Positions 1 to 5,075 of a stretch of 6,518 nt of DNA are shown one piece after another. The position numbers and the translations under genes are program-made. Below the pieces are notes generated by a model that had not been told where the DNA came from, did not search any database, and worked only from the letters and a program-made list of their open reading frames with translations. Source of the stretch: Clostridia bacterium (GTDB lineage: Bacteria; Bacillota; Clostridia; Peptostreptococcales; Anaerovoracaceae); assembly GCA_900754805.1 (NCBI GenBank), contig CAAEEE010000340.1:1-6518 (forward strand), given 5' to 3'. Each line of letters opens with the position of its first letter. The stretch's first letter is position 1.

Positions 1-1
1 A

Positions 2-154
2 GATCCAAGCCGATTACTCTCAGGCAGTGGAAAAAAAGCATGGTGGAAGTGCTCTCGGTGCGGCCATGAATGGGAAACAATTATTGCTATCCGTGCAAAA
101 GGATCTGGATGTCCCAAGTGCTCCAAACGAAAAAATAACAAAGAGAAAGATTAA
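2..154 (+). CDS. C-terminal end of a zinc-ribbon protein (5' truncated by the window)
   Basis: The frame beginning at base 2 is open to TAA at 152-154 and gives 50 residues with no start, so the gene begins left of the window. It shows a tryptophan pair followed by CxxCGHEW (Cys codons at 50-52 and 59-61), then a basic GSGCPKC knuckle (Cys at 110-112 and 119-121) and a lysine-rich tail. The WWKCxxCGHEW...GSGCPxC layout is the hallmark of the 'probable zinc-ribbon domain' family (DUF4379-type), four cysteines holding one zinc. These domains often occur in tandem and are sometimes linked to nuclease-like domains in mobile regions. What precedes this ribbon here is unknown, so only a nucleic-acid-related role is a fair inference. 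Confidence 0.8.
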   Translation, partial: DPSRLLSGSGKKAWWKCSRCGHEWETIIAIRAKGSGCPKCSKRKNNKEKD

Positions 155-240
155 GTTGTACAAGTCTTTTGGATTCAGTTCCATGATGAAAATGTTAAAT
201 AACTATATTTTGGTTATATATTATAACTATGAATACCAAT

Positions 241-277
241 TCCGGTCAGCCAAGGTAGCTGTCCGGATATTTTTTTT
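241..277 (+). terminator. Intrinsic terminator after the zinc-ribbon gene
   Basis: A 10-bp stem with one internal T-T mismatch (241-250 with 258-267) closes a 7-nt loop and is followed by an almost pure T run to 277. It probably ends the upstream transcript. It lies only 16 bases before the next start codon and overlaps the approach to its ribosome binding site, so it could also act as an attenuator for that gene. Confidence 0.85.
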
Positions 278-293
278 AGAGAGGAGAAAAATC

Positions 294-506
294 ATGCAAA
301 AGGAACTATCACTACAGAAACTAAACCATATCGACTTCTTATCCGGTTCGCATACCAAGCGGATTGATACCGCCTATGAAGACATCTGCGGGAAAGTAGA
401 CCTCGTGTTGCAGGAAGAAGTGAGCCAGCTTGCTGAGATGACCTATCAAGAGGGGGTCTTGGACGGCATATTGTTTTGCAGGCAGACTGTTGAGGAGATT
501 TACTGA
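294..506 (+). CDS. Small helical hypothetical protein, 70 aa
   Basis: The start at 294 is chosen because AGAGGAG lies about 8 bases upstream. The same frame is open further upstream, but that stretch overlaps the zinc-ribbon gene in another frame and crosses a terminator, so it is not coding. The product is acidic and looks mostly helical, with no signal peptide or membrane segment and only two cysteines. The C-terminal YQEGxxDGIxFCRQTVEEIY stretch resembles the E-G-x-x-D-G ends of many short helical proteins on Bacillota accessory elements, but I cannot name a family. No clear promoter lies between the terminator and the gene, so it may depend on read-through or on an unrecognised promoter in the AT-rich 199-230 stretch. 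Function unknown. Confidence 0.6.
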   Translation: MQKELSLQKLNHIDFLSGSHTKRIDTAYEDICGKVDLVLQEEVSQLAEMTYQEGVLDGILFCRQTVEEIY

Positions 507-554
507 ATGGTTTTGTACTGCAATCAAAAAGAAAACAGTGTCATGCAAAAACAC

Positions 555-583
555 TTGACACACAGTGCGGACTGCTATATACT
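555..583 (+). promoter_or_regulatory. SigA-type promoter, TTGACA-17-TATACT
   Basis: A perfect -35 (TTGACA, 555-560) is separated by 17 bases from TATACT (578-583). Transcription would start near 590, about 43 bases before the ATG at 633. It could serve the 33-aa gene and possibly the rtcB operon, since no terminator is evident between 583 and 806. Confidence 0.8.
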
Positions 584-632
584 AAGACATGTAAATTTTC
601 GTTATCGTTCGCAGAAGAGAAAGGAGGACATC

Positions 633-734
633 ATGACATTCTTAAACAAACAGGCAAAGAACATCACAAAACAGAAGAATATGAGAGCGCAGGCTGACCG
701 TCAGAACCCTTTCCAAGTGAAGGGCGTATTCTGA
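633..734 (+). CDS. Small basic hypothetical protein, 33 aa
   Basis: An ATG at 633 follows a near-perfect AAGGAGGA site (621-628) and the consensus promoter at 555-583; TGA ends it at 734. The peptide is basic and rich in Lys, Gln and Asn, without cysteines, a membrane segment or a recognised domain. The frame could also open at 507, where an AGGAG 9 bases upstream would couple it to the preceding gene, but that start would place the promoter and the strong ribosome binding site inside the coding sequence, so 633 is preferred. It may be a true small protein or a leader peptide for the rtcB operon 71 bases downstream. Family unknown. Confidence 0.5.
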   Translation: MTFLNKQAKNITKQKNMRAQADRQNPFQVKGVF

Positions 735-805
735 TGAAAAAAATGTAGAATCCTAATACATATCTCAAAGGCAGTCTGTATCTCTACCATGGAGGTACTT
801 TTTTT

Positions 806-1915
806 ATGCAAAAAATCAAAGGAACGTATGCTTCCGCAGTCATCTATTCGGATACCGCAGAAGACTATGCCCTTGCGCAGGTTAAGATGATCTGTGATAA
901 CGAGGCCGCTGCGGGAAGCAAGATCTGTCTGATGCCGGATGTACACCCCGGAAAGGTAGGCCCGATCGGACTTACTATGACGATCGGAAGGCGAATTCTG
1001 CCGAGCCTTCTGGGTGCGGACATCGGCTGCGGCGTCAGCTATTTCAAAAACAAACCAGCTAAAATCGAATTTCAAAAACTAGATAAAATCATCCGAGAAA
1101 ATATCCCAAGCGGTAGGCACAACCGAAAAGAACCGCATCGCTACAGCAGAGATTTTGACTTTTCGAATCTCTATTGCAGCGCGCACATCGACCAAAAGTG
1201 GGCGGCACAGAGTCTTGGCACGCTCGGCGGCGGCAATCATTTCCTGGAGGTGGATCGGGACGAAGAAGAAAACCTGTATTTTGTCGTCCACAGCGGCAGC
1301 CGCTATCTTGGCGGTGCAGTCACCGAATACTATCTCAAAGCCGGACAGAAAGCATTGAAAGCCAAAGGCATTTCTTTGCCTTATGAACTGACCTATCTGA
1401 CCGGTTCCCTGATGGAAGATTATCTTCATGATGTGCAGGCAGTGCAGGGCTTTGCCATGCTGAACCGGGAAATCATGCTTTCCGAACTGCAAAAGAAACT
1501 GAAACTGAAGCCGACGTATTTTGGCGAGAGCATTCATAACTATGCAGATGAGAACCGGATTTTGCGAAAAGGCGCGATTGCCGCTTATGCAGGCGATGAA
1601 GTGATCATCCCGCTGAACATGCGGGACGGCATTCTTCTTGGCATTGGCAAAGGAAACGCAGACTGGAATTTTTCCGCACCGCATGGCGCAGGCAGAATCC
1701 TCAGCAGGGAAGCAGCACGAAACAGCCATACGCTTTCAGAATTTCGAGAGAGCATGCAAGGCATTTACTCGCCGAGTATTTCCGGGGCAACGCTTGACGA
1801 AGCGCCGTTTGCCTACCGGGGTATGGGTGAGATCTTGGCAAATATCAAAGAAACCGTAACCATAACCAAACGATTAAAGCCTGTGTATAACTACAAGGCA
1901 GGCGGAAAGGAATAG
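806..1915 (+). CDS. rtcB: RtcB-family RNA-splicing ligase
   Basis: RtcB joins RNA 3'-phosphate or 2',3'-cyclic phosphate ends to 5'-OH ends in the cytoplasm, using GTP and Mn2+ through a guanylylated histidine. The whole active site is visible in this 369-aa protein: MPDVHPGK at 43-50 (metal ligand Asp45), DIGCG at 72-76 (Cys75), GGGNH at 141-145 (Asn144, His145), HSGSR at 162-166 (His162), His244 in IHNYA, and PHGAGR at 292-297, with His293 as the probable nucleotidyl acceptor. It is about 40 residues shorter than the ~408-aa E. coli enzyme, as in other compact bacterial RtcBs. The ATG follows GGAGG by 10 bases. A 60-aa gene starts 3 bases after the stop, with its ribosome binding site inside the rtcB end. 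No rtcA, rtcR or prfH is present in the window. It appears intact. Confidence 0.95.
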   Translation: MQKIKGTYASAVIYSDTAEDYALAQVKMICDNEAAAGSKICLMPDVHPGKVGPIGLTMTIGRRILPSLLGADIGCGVSYFKNKPAKIEFQKLDKIIRENIPSGRHNRKEPHRYSRDFDFSNLYCSAHIDQKWAAQSLGTLGGGNHFLEVDRDEEENLYFVVHSGSRYLGGAVTEYYLKAGQKALKAKGISLPYELTYLTGSLMEDYLHDVQAVQGFAMLNREIMLSELQKKLKLKPTYFGESIHNYADENRILRKGAIAAYAGDEVIIPLNMRDGILLGIGKGNADWNFSAPHGAGRILSREAARNSHTLSEFRESMQGIYSPSISGATLDEAPFAYRGMGEILANIKETVTITKRLKPVYNYKAGGKE

Positions 1916-1918
1916 AAC

Positions 1919-2101
1919 ATGGCAGCTTACAGAGAAACACCCTGCAAGTTCTACCTTGCAGCAGGACAGTGCGCAAAAGGACGAGAGGCAAAGCATACCG
2001 GCTACTGCCAGCGATGCGGCAAATATCAGCCGAGAGCAAAAGTGCGCGCTGTCAACCGGAAGAAACAGAAACTGGAGAAATTAAAAAAGAAGGATTACTG
2101 A
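1919..2101 (+). CDS. 60-aa Cys-rich basic protein, putative zinc-binding RtcB partner
   Basis: The start is at 1919, three bases after the rtcB stop, with GGAAAGGA in the rtcB end as ribosome binding site, so translation is probably coupled. Potential metal ligands are Cys9, Cys18, His26, Cys30 and Cys33. The N-terminal PCKFY...GQC...H pattern recalls the first part of a CCCH RNA-binding zinc finger, although its third cysteine is missing and a CxxC pair follows instead. Residues 39-60 are strongly basic, with many Lys and Arg, and look helical. I infer a small zinc-stabilised RNA- or ribosome-binding protein working with RtcB. I do not know a named family. The next gene starts 2 bases after its stop. 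Confidence 0.8.
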   Translation: MAAYRETPCKFYLAAGQCAKGREAKHTGYCQRCGKYQPRAKVRAVNRKKQKLEKLKKKDY

Positions 2102-2103
2102 CT

Positions 2104-2802
2104 ATGAATTTACCCTACAGTGTAACACAAAAAGACCTATTTGAAATTTTATTAAACATCGCACCGAGCCGTCCGGTCTTTATCTGGGGCGCGCCGGGAA
2201 TCGGAAAATCGGCACTCGTGGAAAGCTTTGCAAAAGCAGTAGGACTTCCCTGCGTGTCCCTGCTCGGCAGCCAGCTTGCGCACTGGTTTTCCGAACATAT
2301 TCCGCCGCTTGCAAAGCATCGCAACTATGCAAGACCCAGCAGGCGGCAAGGCGCGACGCCGGATATCCCAAGAGCCGGCTATGTAACGCGAGAACCGAGC
2401 GAACATGCCAGAACCTTTGGTGTGGTGTTCGACACTTCCGGCTCTATGAGCGCAAAGCTGATCGGCATGGCGCTTGGCAGTATCGCAAGCTATGCCGCAA
2501 GCAGAGACGTTCCTTTTGCAAGGATTGTCTTTTGTGATGCGCATGCCTATGATGCAGGCTATCTGGCACCGGATGAGATCGCAGGCCTCGTGGAAGTCAA
2601 AGGGCGCGGCGGCATCAAGCTGCAGCCGGGCATTGATCTTCTGGAGACAGCCAAAGACTTTCCCAAAACCAGGCCGATCCTGATCATCACAGACGGTGAG
2701 ATTGAAGGGAATCTATCGGTGCATCGAAAGCATGCGTACTTGCTACCTAAAGGCAGGAATCTGCCGTTTCAGCCAAAGGGGGAAGTGCTCTATTTTGAAT
2801 GA
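2104..2802 (+). CDS. In-frame chimera: MoxR-type AAA ATPase N-terminus joined to VWA-like C-terminus
   Basis: The ATG at 2104 follows AGAAGGAT in the end of the previous gene; earlier in-frame ATGs lie inside that gene and were rejected. Residues 1-59 look like the start of a MoxR-family AAA+ ATPase, with Walker A GAPGIGKS at 29-36 and the usual VSLLGSQLA strand at 51-59. At residue 60 the sequence changes abruptly to the late part of a VWA-like (DUF2201-type) protein: linker with KHRNYARPSRR, FDTSGSM at 109-115 (MIDAS Asp110, Ser112, Ser114), FCDAxAYDAGYL, GRGG, ITDG at 195-198 and the C-terminal LLPKGRxLPF. Missing are Walker B, the sensors and lid of the ATPase, and the N-terminal metallopeptidase-like part of the VWA protein. 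I infer one internal deletion that fused two adjacent genes in frame. The 232-aa product cannot be a working ATPase; the VWA fold may survive. Confidence 0.85.
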   Translation: MNLPYSVTQKDLFEILLNIAPSRPVFIWGAPGIGKSALVESFAKAVGLPCVSLLGSQLAHWFSEHIPPLAKHRNYARPSRRQGATPDIPRAGYVTREPSEHARTFGVVFDTSGSMSAKLIGMALGSIASYAASRDVPFARIVFCDAHAYDAGYLAPDEIAGLVEVKGRGGIKLQPGIDLLETAKDFPKTRPILIITDGEIEGNLSVHRKHAYLLPKGRNLPFQPKGEVLYFE

Positions 2803-2837
2803 AAAGAACCTATTAGGTGCGAAATGAGTTCATAATA

Positions 2838-2866
2838 TTGACAAATGGAACATAAAATAGTATGAT
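2838..2866 (+). promoter_or_regulatory. SigA-type promoter of the antitoxin gene, TTGACA-17-TATGAT
   Basis: A perfect -35 at 2838-2843 and TATGAT at 2861-2866 are 17 bases apart. The -10 box lies 22 bases before the ATG at 2889, giving a very short leader that is mostly the AAGGAGGG ribosome binding site. RelB/DinJ proteins normally repress their own promoter, so binding here is expected, but I see no clear operator palindrome. Confidence 0.85.
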
Positions 2867-2888
2867 GAAAGAAAAGGAGGGATAGCTT

Positions 2889-3194
2889 ATGTCACAAGCA
2901 ACATTTAGCGTACGCATGGATGAAACACTGAAAAGACAATTTGACAGTTTGTGTGCAGACTTTGGTATGAACGCATCGACGGCAATCAATGTTTTTGCAA
3001 GAGCAGTCGTGAGGGAGCGTAAAATTCCCTTTGAAATTACAGCACCTGAACCGGATATAACCAGAGAAAAAGCTATGCAGGCATTTTTGGCGATCCGAAA
3101 ACAAGCAGCAAAAGATTTTCCACAGGGCATGCAGCTGGATGAGATCAATGAGGAAATCCGTAAGGCAAGATATGATGAGGGGGAAACCGTGTGA
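2889..3194 (+). CDS. RelB/DinJ-family type II antitoxin
   Basis: The 101-aa protein has the layout of RelB/DinJ antitoxins. The N-terminal half is a ribbon-helix-helix DNA-binding region (TFSVRMDETLKRQFD, then DFGMNASTAINVFARAVVRERKIPFEI), and the acidic C-terminal tail LDEINEEIRKAR would wrap and neutralise a toxin. AAGGAGGG stands about 8 bases before the ATG, directly behind a consensus promoter. Antitoxins of this family normally precede a RelE/YafQ- or PIN-type toxin gene whose start overlaps the antitoxin stop. Here only a GTGA overlap leading into a broken frame is found, so it appears to be an orphan. It may still autoregulate or cross-neutralise a toxin encoded elsewhere. Confidence 0.92.
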   Translation: MSQATFSVRMDETLKRQFDSLCADFGMNASTAINVFARAVVRERKIPFEITAPEPDITREKAMQAFLAIRKQAAKDFPQGMQLDEINEEIRKARYDEGETV

Positions 3195-3289
3195 TCTGTT
3201 ATGTATGCTGAAATGTACAGATATATGCGAAGATAGGTATTTTGCATGAAACGCTGGAGGCATTGAAAAATCAACAAATGATAAGATAA
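3191..3289 (+). pseudogene. Possible remnant of the cognate toxin gene
   Basis: A GTG at 3191 overlaps the antitoxin stop in the GTGA arrangement typical of toxin-antitoxin pairs. The frame reads six codons, meets TGA at 3209-3211, then stays open for another 25 codons to TAA at 3287. The second part (NVQIYAKIGILHETLEALKN...) reads like a genuine protein end, but I cannot place it in a toxin family. The best reading is a toxin reduced to its ends by deletion plus a stop. Chance open frame is possible at this length. Confidence 0.35.
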
Positions 3290-3306
3290 GGAGAACTATA
3301 CAGACA

Positions 3307-3759
3307 ATGACAAAAGTACTATTTATCTGCCACGGCAATATCTGCCGCAGTCCAATGGCGCAGTATGTGTTTGAAGATATGGTAAAGAAACAAGGAATCG
3401 CTGACTTGTTTGAGATCGATTCAGCGGCGACCAGCAGGGAGGAGATTGGCAATGGGGTGCATCATGGTACAAGGCGCAAGCTGGCGGAGATGGGGATTCC
3501 ATGCGGCAACCACCGCGCACGCCAAGTAACGAAAGCAGATTACGAATATTTTGACTATCTGATTATTATGGATGCCAATAACCGTCGGAACTTGATACGT
3601 ATCATCGGCAGTGATCCGGACAATAAGGTGCATGGACTGCTTGATTTTTCCGAGCAGCCAAGAGATATCGCCGACCCATGGTATACGGGCAATTTTGATG
3701 TGACCTACGAGGATGTCGTGGAAGGCTGCAGAGATTTCCTGCAGCATGTGATGAAATGA
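3307..3759 (+). CDS. Low-molecular-weight protein tyrosine phosphatase
   Basis: This 150-aa cytoplasmic enzyme hydrolyses phosphotyrosine (and often other phosphoesters) through a cysteinyl-phosphate intermediate. The P-loop C-X5-R-S is present at residues 8-15 (CHGNICRS: nucleophile Cys8, Arg14) and the general acid Asp123 sits in DPWYTGNF near the C-terminus, so it looks complete and active; family members are usually 140-160 aa. The start is fixed by the P-loop lying at the very N-terminus. AAGGAG at 3288-3293 is 13 bases from the ATG, farther than usual, so translation may be weak. No clear promoter or terminator was found for it; read-through from the antitoxin promoter is plausible. Part of residues 33-48 is repeated near 6200 as a fragment. 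Confidence 0.95.
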   Translation: MTKVLFICHGNICRSPMAQYVFEDMVKKQGIADLFEIDSAATSREEIGNGVHHGTRRKLAEMGIPCGNHRARQVTKADYEYFDYLIIMDANNRRNLIRIIGSDPDNKVHGLLDFSEQPRDIADPWYTGNFDVTYEDVVEGCRDFLQHVMK

Positions 3760-3804
3760 AGCGCGCGAAGGCATCGTTTTCTCGGGAAATTCGCTAAAAA
3801 TTCG

Positions 3805-3833
3805 TTTCCATTCCGTCCGAAGCGTGATATAAT
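3805..3833 (+). promoter_or_regulatory. Extended -10 promoter of the NimA-like gene
   Basis: TATAAT at 3828-3833 is preceded by TGA (TGn extended -10) and, 17 bases upstream, by a weak -35 TTTCCA (3805-3810). The start would be near 3840, leaving a leader of about 70 bases. The leader contains an imperfect 8-bp stem (3860-3867 with 3870-3877) and a CAGGAGGAG ribosome binding site at 3897-3905. Confidence 0.75.
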
Positions 3834-3910
3834 ATTTTTATTATGATGACAGCAGCGAAGCTCTGCGTCCGCACAGCGACTGCAGGTCACACTTACAGGA
3901 GGAGTACATC

Positions 3911-4390
3911 ATGTTCAGAAAAATGCGTCGTGCCGAGAAGAAGGCCATTCCAAACGAAGAAACGATCAGACTTTTGCAGGAATCCAAGCGCGGAGTGCTT
4001 GCGGTAGCAGGAGATGACGATTATCCTTACGCAGTTCCGGTGAATTACTACTATGATGCAGCCGCCGGGAAGATCTATTTTCACTCGTCGCTGGCGGGGC
4101 ATAAAGTAGCCGCCATGAAGCGCAATCCGAAGATCTGCTTTACGGTTTACGGCGAGCCGGAGATCAAGGATCTTGACTGGGCGCCGTATGTGAAGAGCGT
4201 GGTCGTTTTCGGCAAGGCGCAGCCGGTTGCGGATCCTGAGAAAAAGCGTGCAGTCCTCAAGACCTTTGCCATGAAGTACTATCCAAATGAAGCGGAGGCT
4301 GACGAGGAGATCGAGCTGGATTTTCGGGCGGTGCAGATGATCGAGATTACCATCGAGCATATGACCGGAAAGGAAATTCAGGAGAAATAA
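3911..4390 (+). CDS. NimA-like pyridoxamine 5'-phosphate oxidase-fold flavoprotein
   Basis: The 159-aa product has the family signature from the first residues: FRKMRRAEKKAIPNEETIRLL, then GVLAVAGDDDYPYAVPVNYYYD, KIYFHSSLAGHK and RNPKICFTVYGEP. This is the split-barrel FMN-binding fold of the pyridoxamine 5'-phosphate oxidase superfamily, in the group that includes the 5-nitroimidazole reductases (Nim). Such proteins use FMN for cytoplasmic reductions; most chromosomal members in anaerobes have no proven substrate, and nitroimidazole resistance cannot be concluded from sequence alone. The start is set by GGAGGAG 6-7 bases upstream. It is probably monocistronic, with its own promoter and a terminator at 4459-4484. 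A 17-codon frame starts on its stop (TAATG at 4388-4392) and ends at 4443; I do not call it a gene. A nitroreductase remnant lies downstream. Confidence 0.92.
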   Translation: MFRKMRRAEKKAIPNEETIRLLQESKRGVLAVAGDDDYPYAVPVNYYYDAAAGKIYFHSSLAGHKVAAMKRNPKICFTVYGEPEIKDLDWAPYVKSVVVFGKAQPVADPEKKRAVLKTFAMKYYPNEAEADEEIELDFRAVQMIEITIEHMTGKEIQEK

Positions 4391-4458
4391 TGGATATCGC
4401 AGAGATCGTTTTTTCAGAACGAGAACAGGCACAGACTTATTGAATACGATCTATACGA

Positions 4459-4484
4459 AAGCTGTCTGAAAAGGCAGCTTTTTT
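4459..4484 (+). terminator. Intrinsic terminator of the NimA-like gene
   Basis: An 8-bp stem (4459-4466 with 4473-4480, one T-G wobble) closes a 6-nt loop and runs into six T residues ending at 4484. It lies about 70 bases after the NimA-like stop codon. Confidence 0.9.
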
Positions 4485-4617
4485 ACACAAAATGGTGCTG
4501 GGCAGTTATCGCCTCAGCTTTGAGCGGACAAAATGAGAGAAGCTACCCAGATGACAGGAAAAAGAACGGTGTTGCTATATTGGAAGAAAATAAAAGAAAA
4601 CAAGAAGAACGCAAATG

Positions 4618-4791
4618 GACCTCATCACCCAGAAACTCCATACCGTCGTAGCGTTCGGGTATCCGTCCCATACCAGCAGGTTCATCGATGCAGAGGGGGA
4701 CAACACAAAGTATTTCCTTGACGAAAATCGGGATTATGTCGTTCCGAAACGTAAAACGAAAGACGTCGTGACCTATTTAGGGAAACAGTAA
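4618..4791 (+). pseudogene. C-terminal remnant of a nitroreductase-family gene
   Basis: The frame 4618-4791 gives about 57 residues ending in TAA. They read like the end of an NAD(P)H-dependent, FMN-binding nitroreductase: HTVVAFGYPSH, then KYFLDENRDYVVPKR and VVTYLG. The N-terminal two-thirds (FMN-binding SRRSxR region and the central catalytic domain) are missing; upstream the frame closes at TAA 4591-4593 and no ribosome binding site fits a start here. I infer a gene cut by deletion or insertion near 4610. The 4485-4617 stretch before it contains no recognisable gene. It is not expected to be functional. Confidence 0.7.
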
Positions 4792-4806
4792 GTTGCTTTT
4801 CTTTGA

Positions 4807-4860
4807 ACTTATGAGGAACAGGGCAAAAACCCGGAACTGGTTCTTTACAAGAAGAAATAG
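4807..4860 (+). pseudogene. Short gene-tail remnant ending LVLYKKK
   Basis: After an in-frame TGA at 4804-4806 there are 17 open codons to TAG at 4858, encoding an end of the type GKNPELVLYKKK. It has no start or ribosome binding site of its own. A nearly identical 3' end (TTTACAAGAAGARATAG) occurs at 6261-6277 behind the phosphatase fragment, which suggests both are tails of related genes. The parent family is unknown and chance cannot be ruled out. From 4861 to 4971 I see nothing further. Confidence 0.3.
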
Positions 4861-4971
4861 ACATATTCACGGGAAAAAATGACCATCAAATACCCACTGC
4901 GCAGAAAACGTGAACTTTACTAGAGAAAAATCCAAAGAATCATAAAGTTTCCCATTTTTTTAAAAGAAATC

Positions 4972-4999
4972 TTGACAGTAACCTAAAAAGCTGTATAAT
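4972..4999 (+). promoter_or_regulatory. Strong SigA-type promoter before the Abi_2 gene, TTGACA-16-TATAAT
   Basis: Both hexamers are perfect consensus (4972-4977 and 4994-4999) with a 16-base spacer. Transcription should start near 5006, just at the 5' side of the structured leader and 70 bases before the Abi_2 start codon. It is the strongest-looking promoter in the window, although it precedes a gene with a weak ribosome binding site. Confidence 0.88.
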
Positions 5000-5005
5000 A
5001 ATATT

Positions 5006-5058
5006 AACAGAACCCACCACGCCTCTGATTTTTCATGCGCAACCCGGTGGGACTTTTT
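5006..5058 (+). ncRNA. Candidate abiF-type structured small RNA or attenuator upstream of abi
   Basis: Starting at the predicted transcription start, the RNA folds into an outer stem CCCACC/GGTGGG (5013-5018 with 5046-5051). This encloses a short inner stem CGC/GCG (5020-5022 with 5037-5039), a T-rich loop and an unpaired CAACCC strand. ACTTTTT follows directly, so it could terminate as a ~50-nt RNA with read-through into abi. Conserved structured RNAs (the abiF motif) are known next to Abi_2/AbiF genes; I assign this one by position and architecture, not by a covariance search. A second hairpin of the same plan lies after the gene (6018-6051). Confidence 0.5.
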
Positions 5059-5075
5059 CATTTACGGGGTGTTTT

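Noticed and set aside
27..506. Single 159-codon open frame from GTG at 27
   Set aside because: Bases 2-154 clearly code a zinc ribbon in another frame and a terminator lies at 241-277; only 294-506, with its own ribosome site, is credible.
507..734. 75-codon start at 507 for the small gene
   Set aside because: It has an AGGAG 9 bases upstream, but it would contain a consensus promoter and a perfect ribosome site; the start at 633 fits better. Not fully excluded.
1079..1729. 216-codon minus-strand frame
   Set aside because: Antisense shadow of rtcB, which has all catalytic motifs; no ribosome site or recognisable family.
806..1915. RtcB as part of a PrfH-linked ribosome-repair pair or an rtcA/rtcR operon
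   Set aside because: Neither prfH, rtcA nor rtcR is in the window; the neighbours are the Cys-rich protein and the AAA/VWA remnant.
1969..2103. 45-codon N-terminal extension of the AAA/VWA chimera
   Set aside because: It overlaps the Cys-rich gene in another frame, and homology to MoxR begins just after the ATG at 2104.
2892..3452. 186-codon minus-strand frame
   Set aside because: Antisense to the antitoxin and phosphatase genes; composition is that of a shadow frame.
3893..4432. 179-codon minus-strand frame
   Set aside because: Complete shadow of the NimA-like gene.
4390..4443. 17-codon frame starting on the NimA-like stop (TAATG) with AGGAG upstream
   Set aside because: The overlap is attractive for coupling, but the peptide is too short, has no known match and runs toward the terminator; possibly the first codons of a lost gene.
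4533..4721. 62-codon frame in the 4485-4971 gap
   Set aside because: It overlaps the nitroreductase remnant in another frame and has arginine/proline-rich nonsense content.
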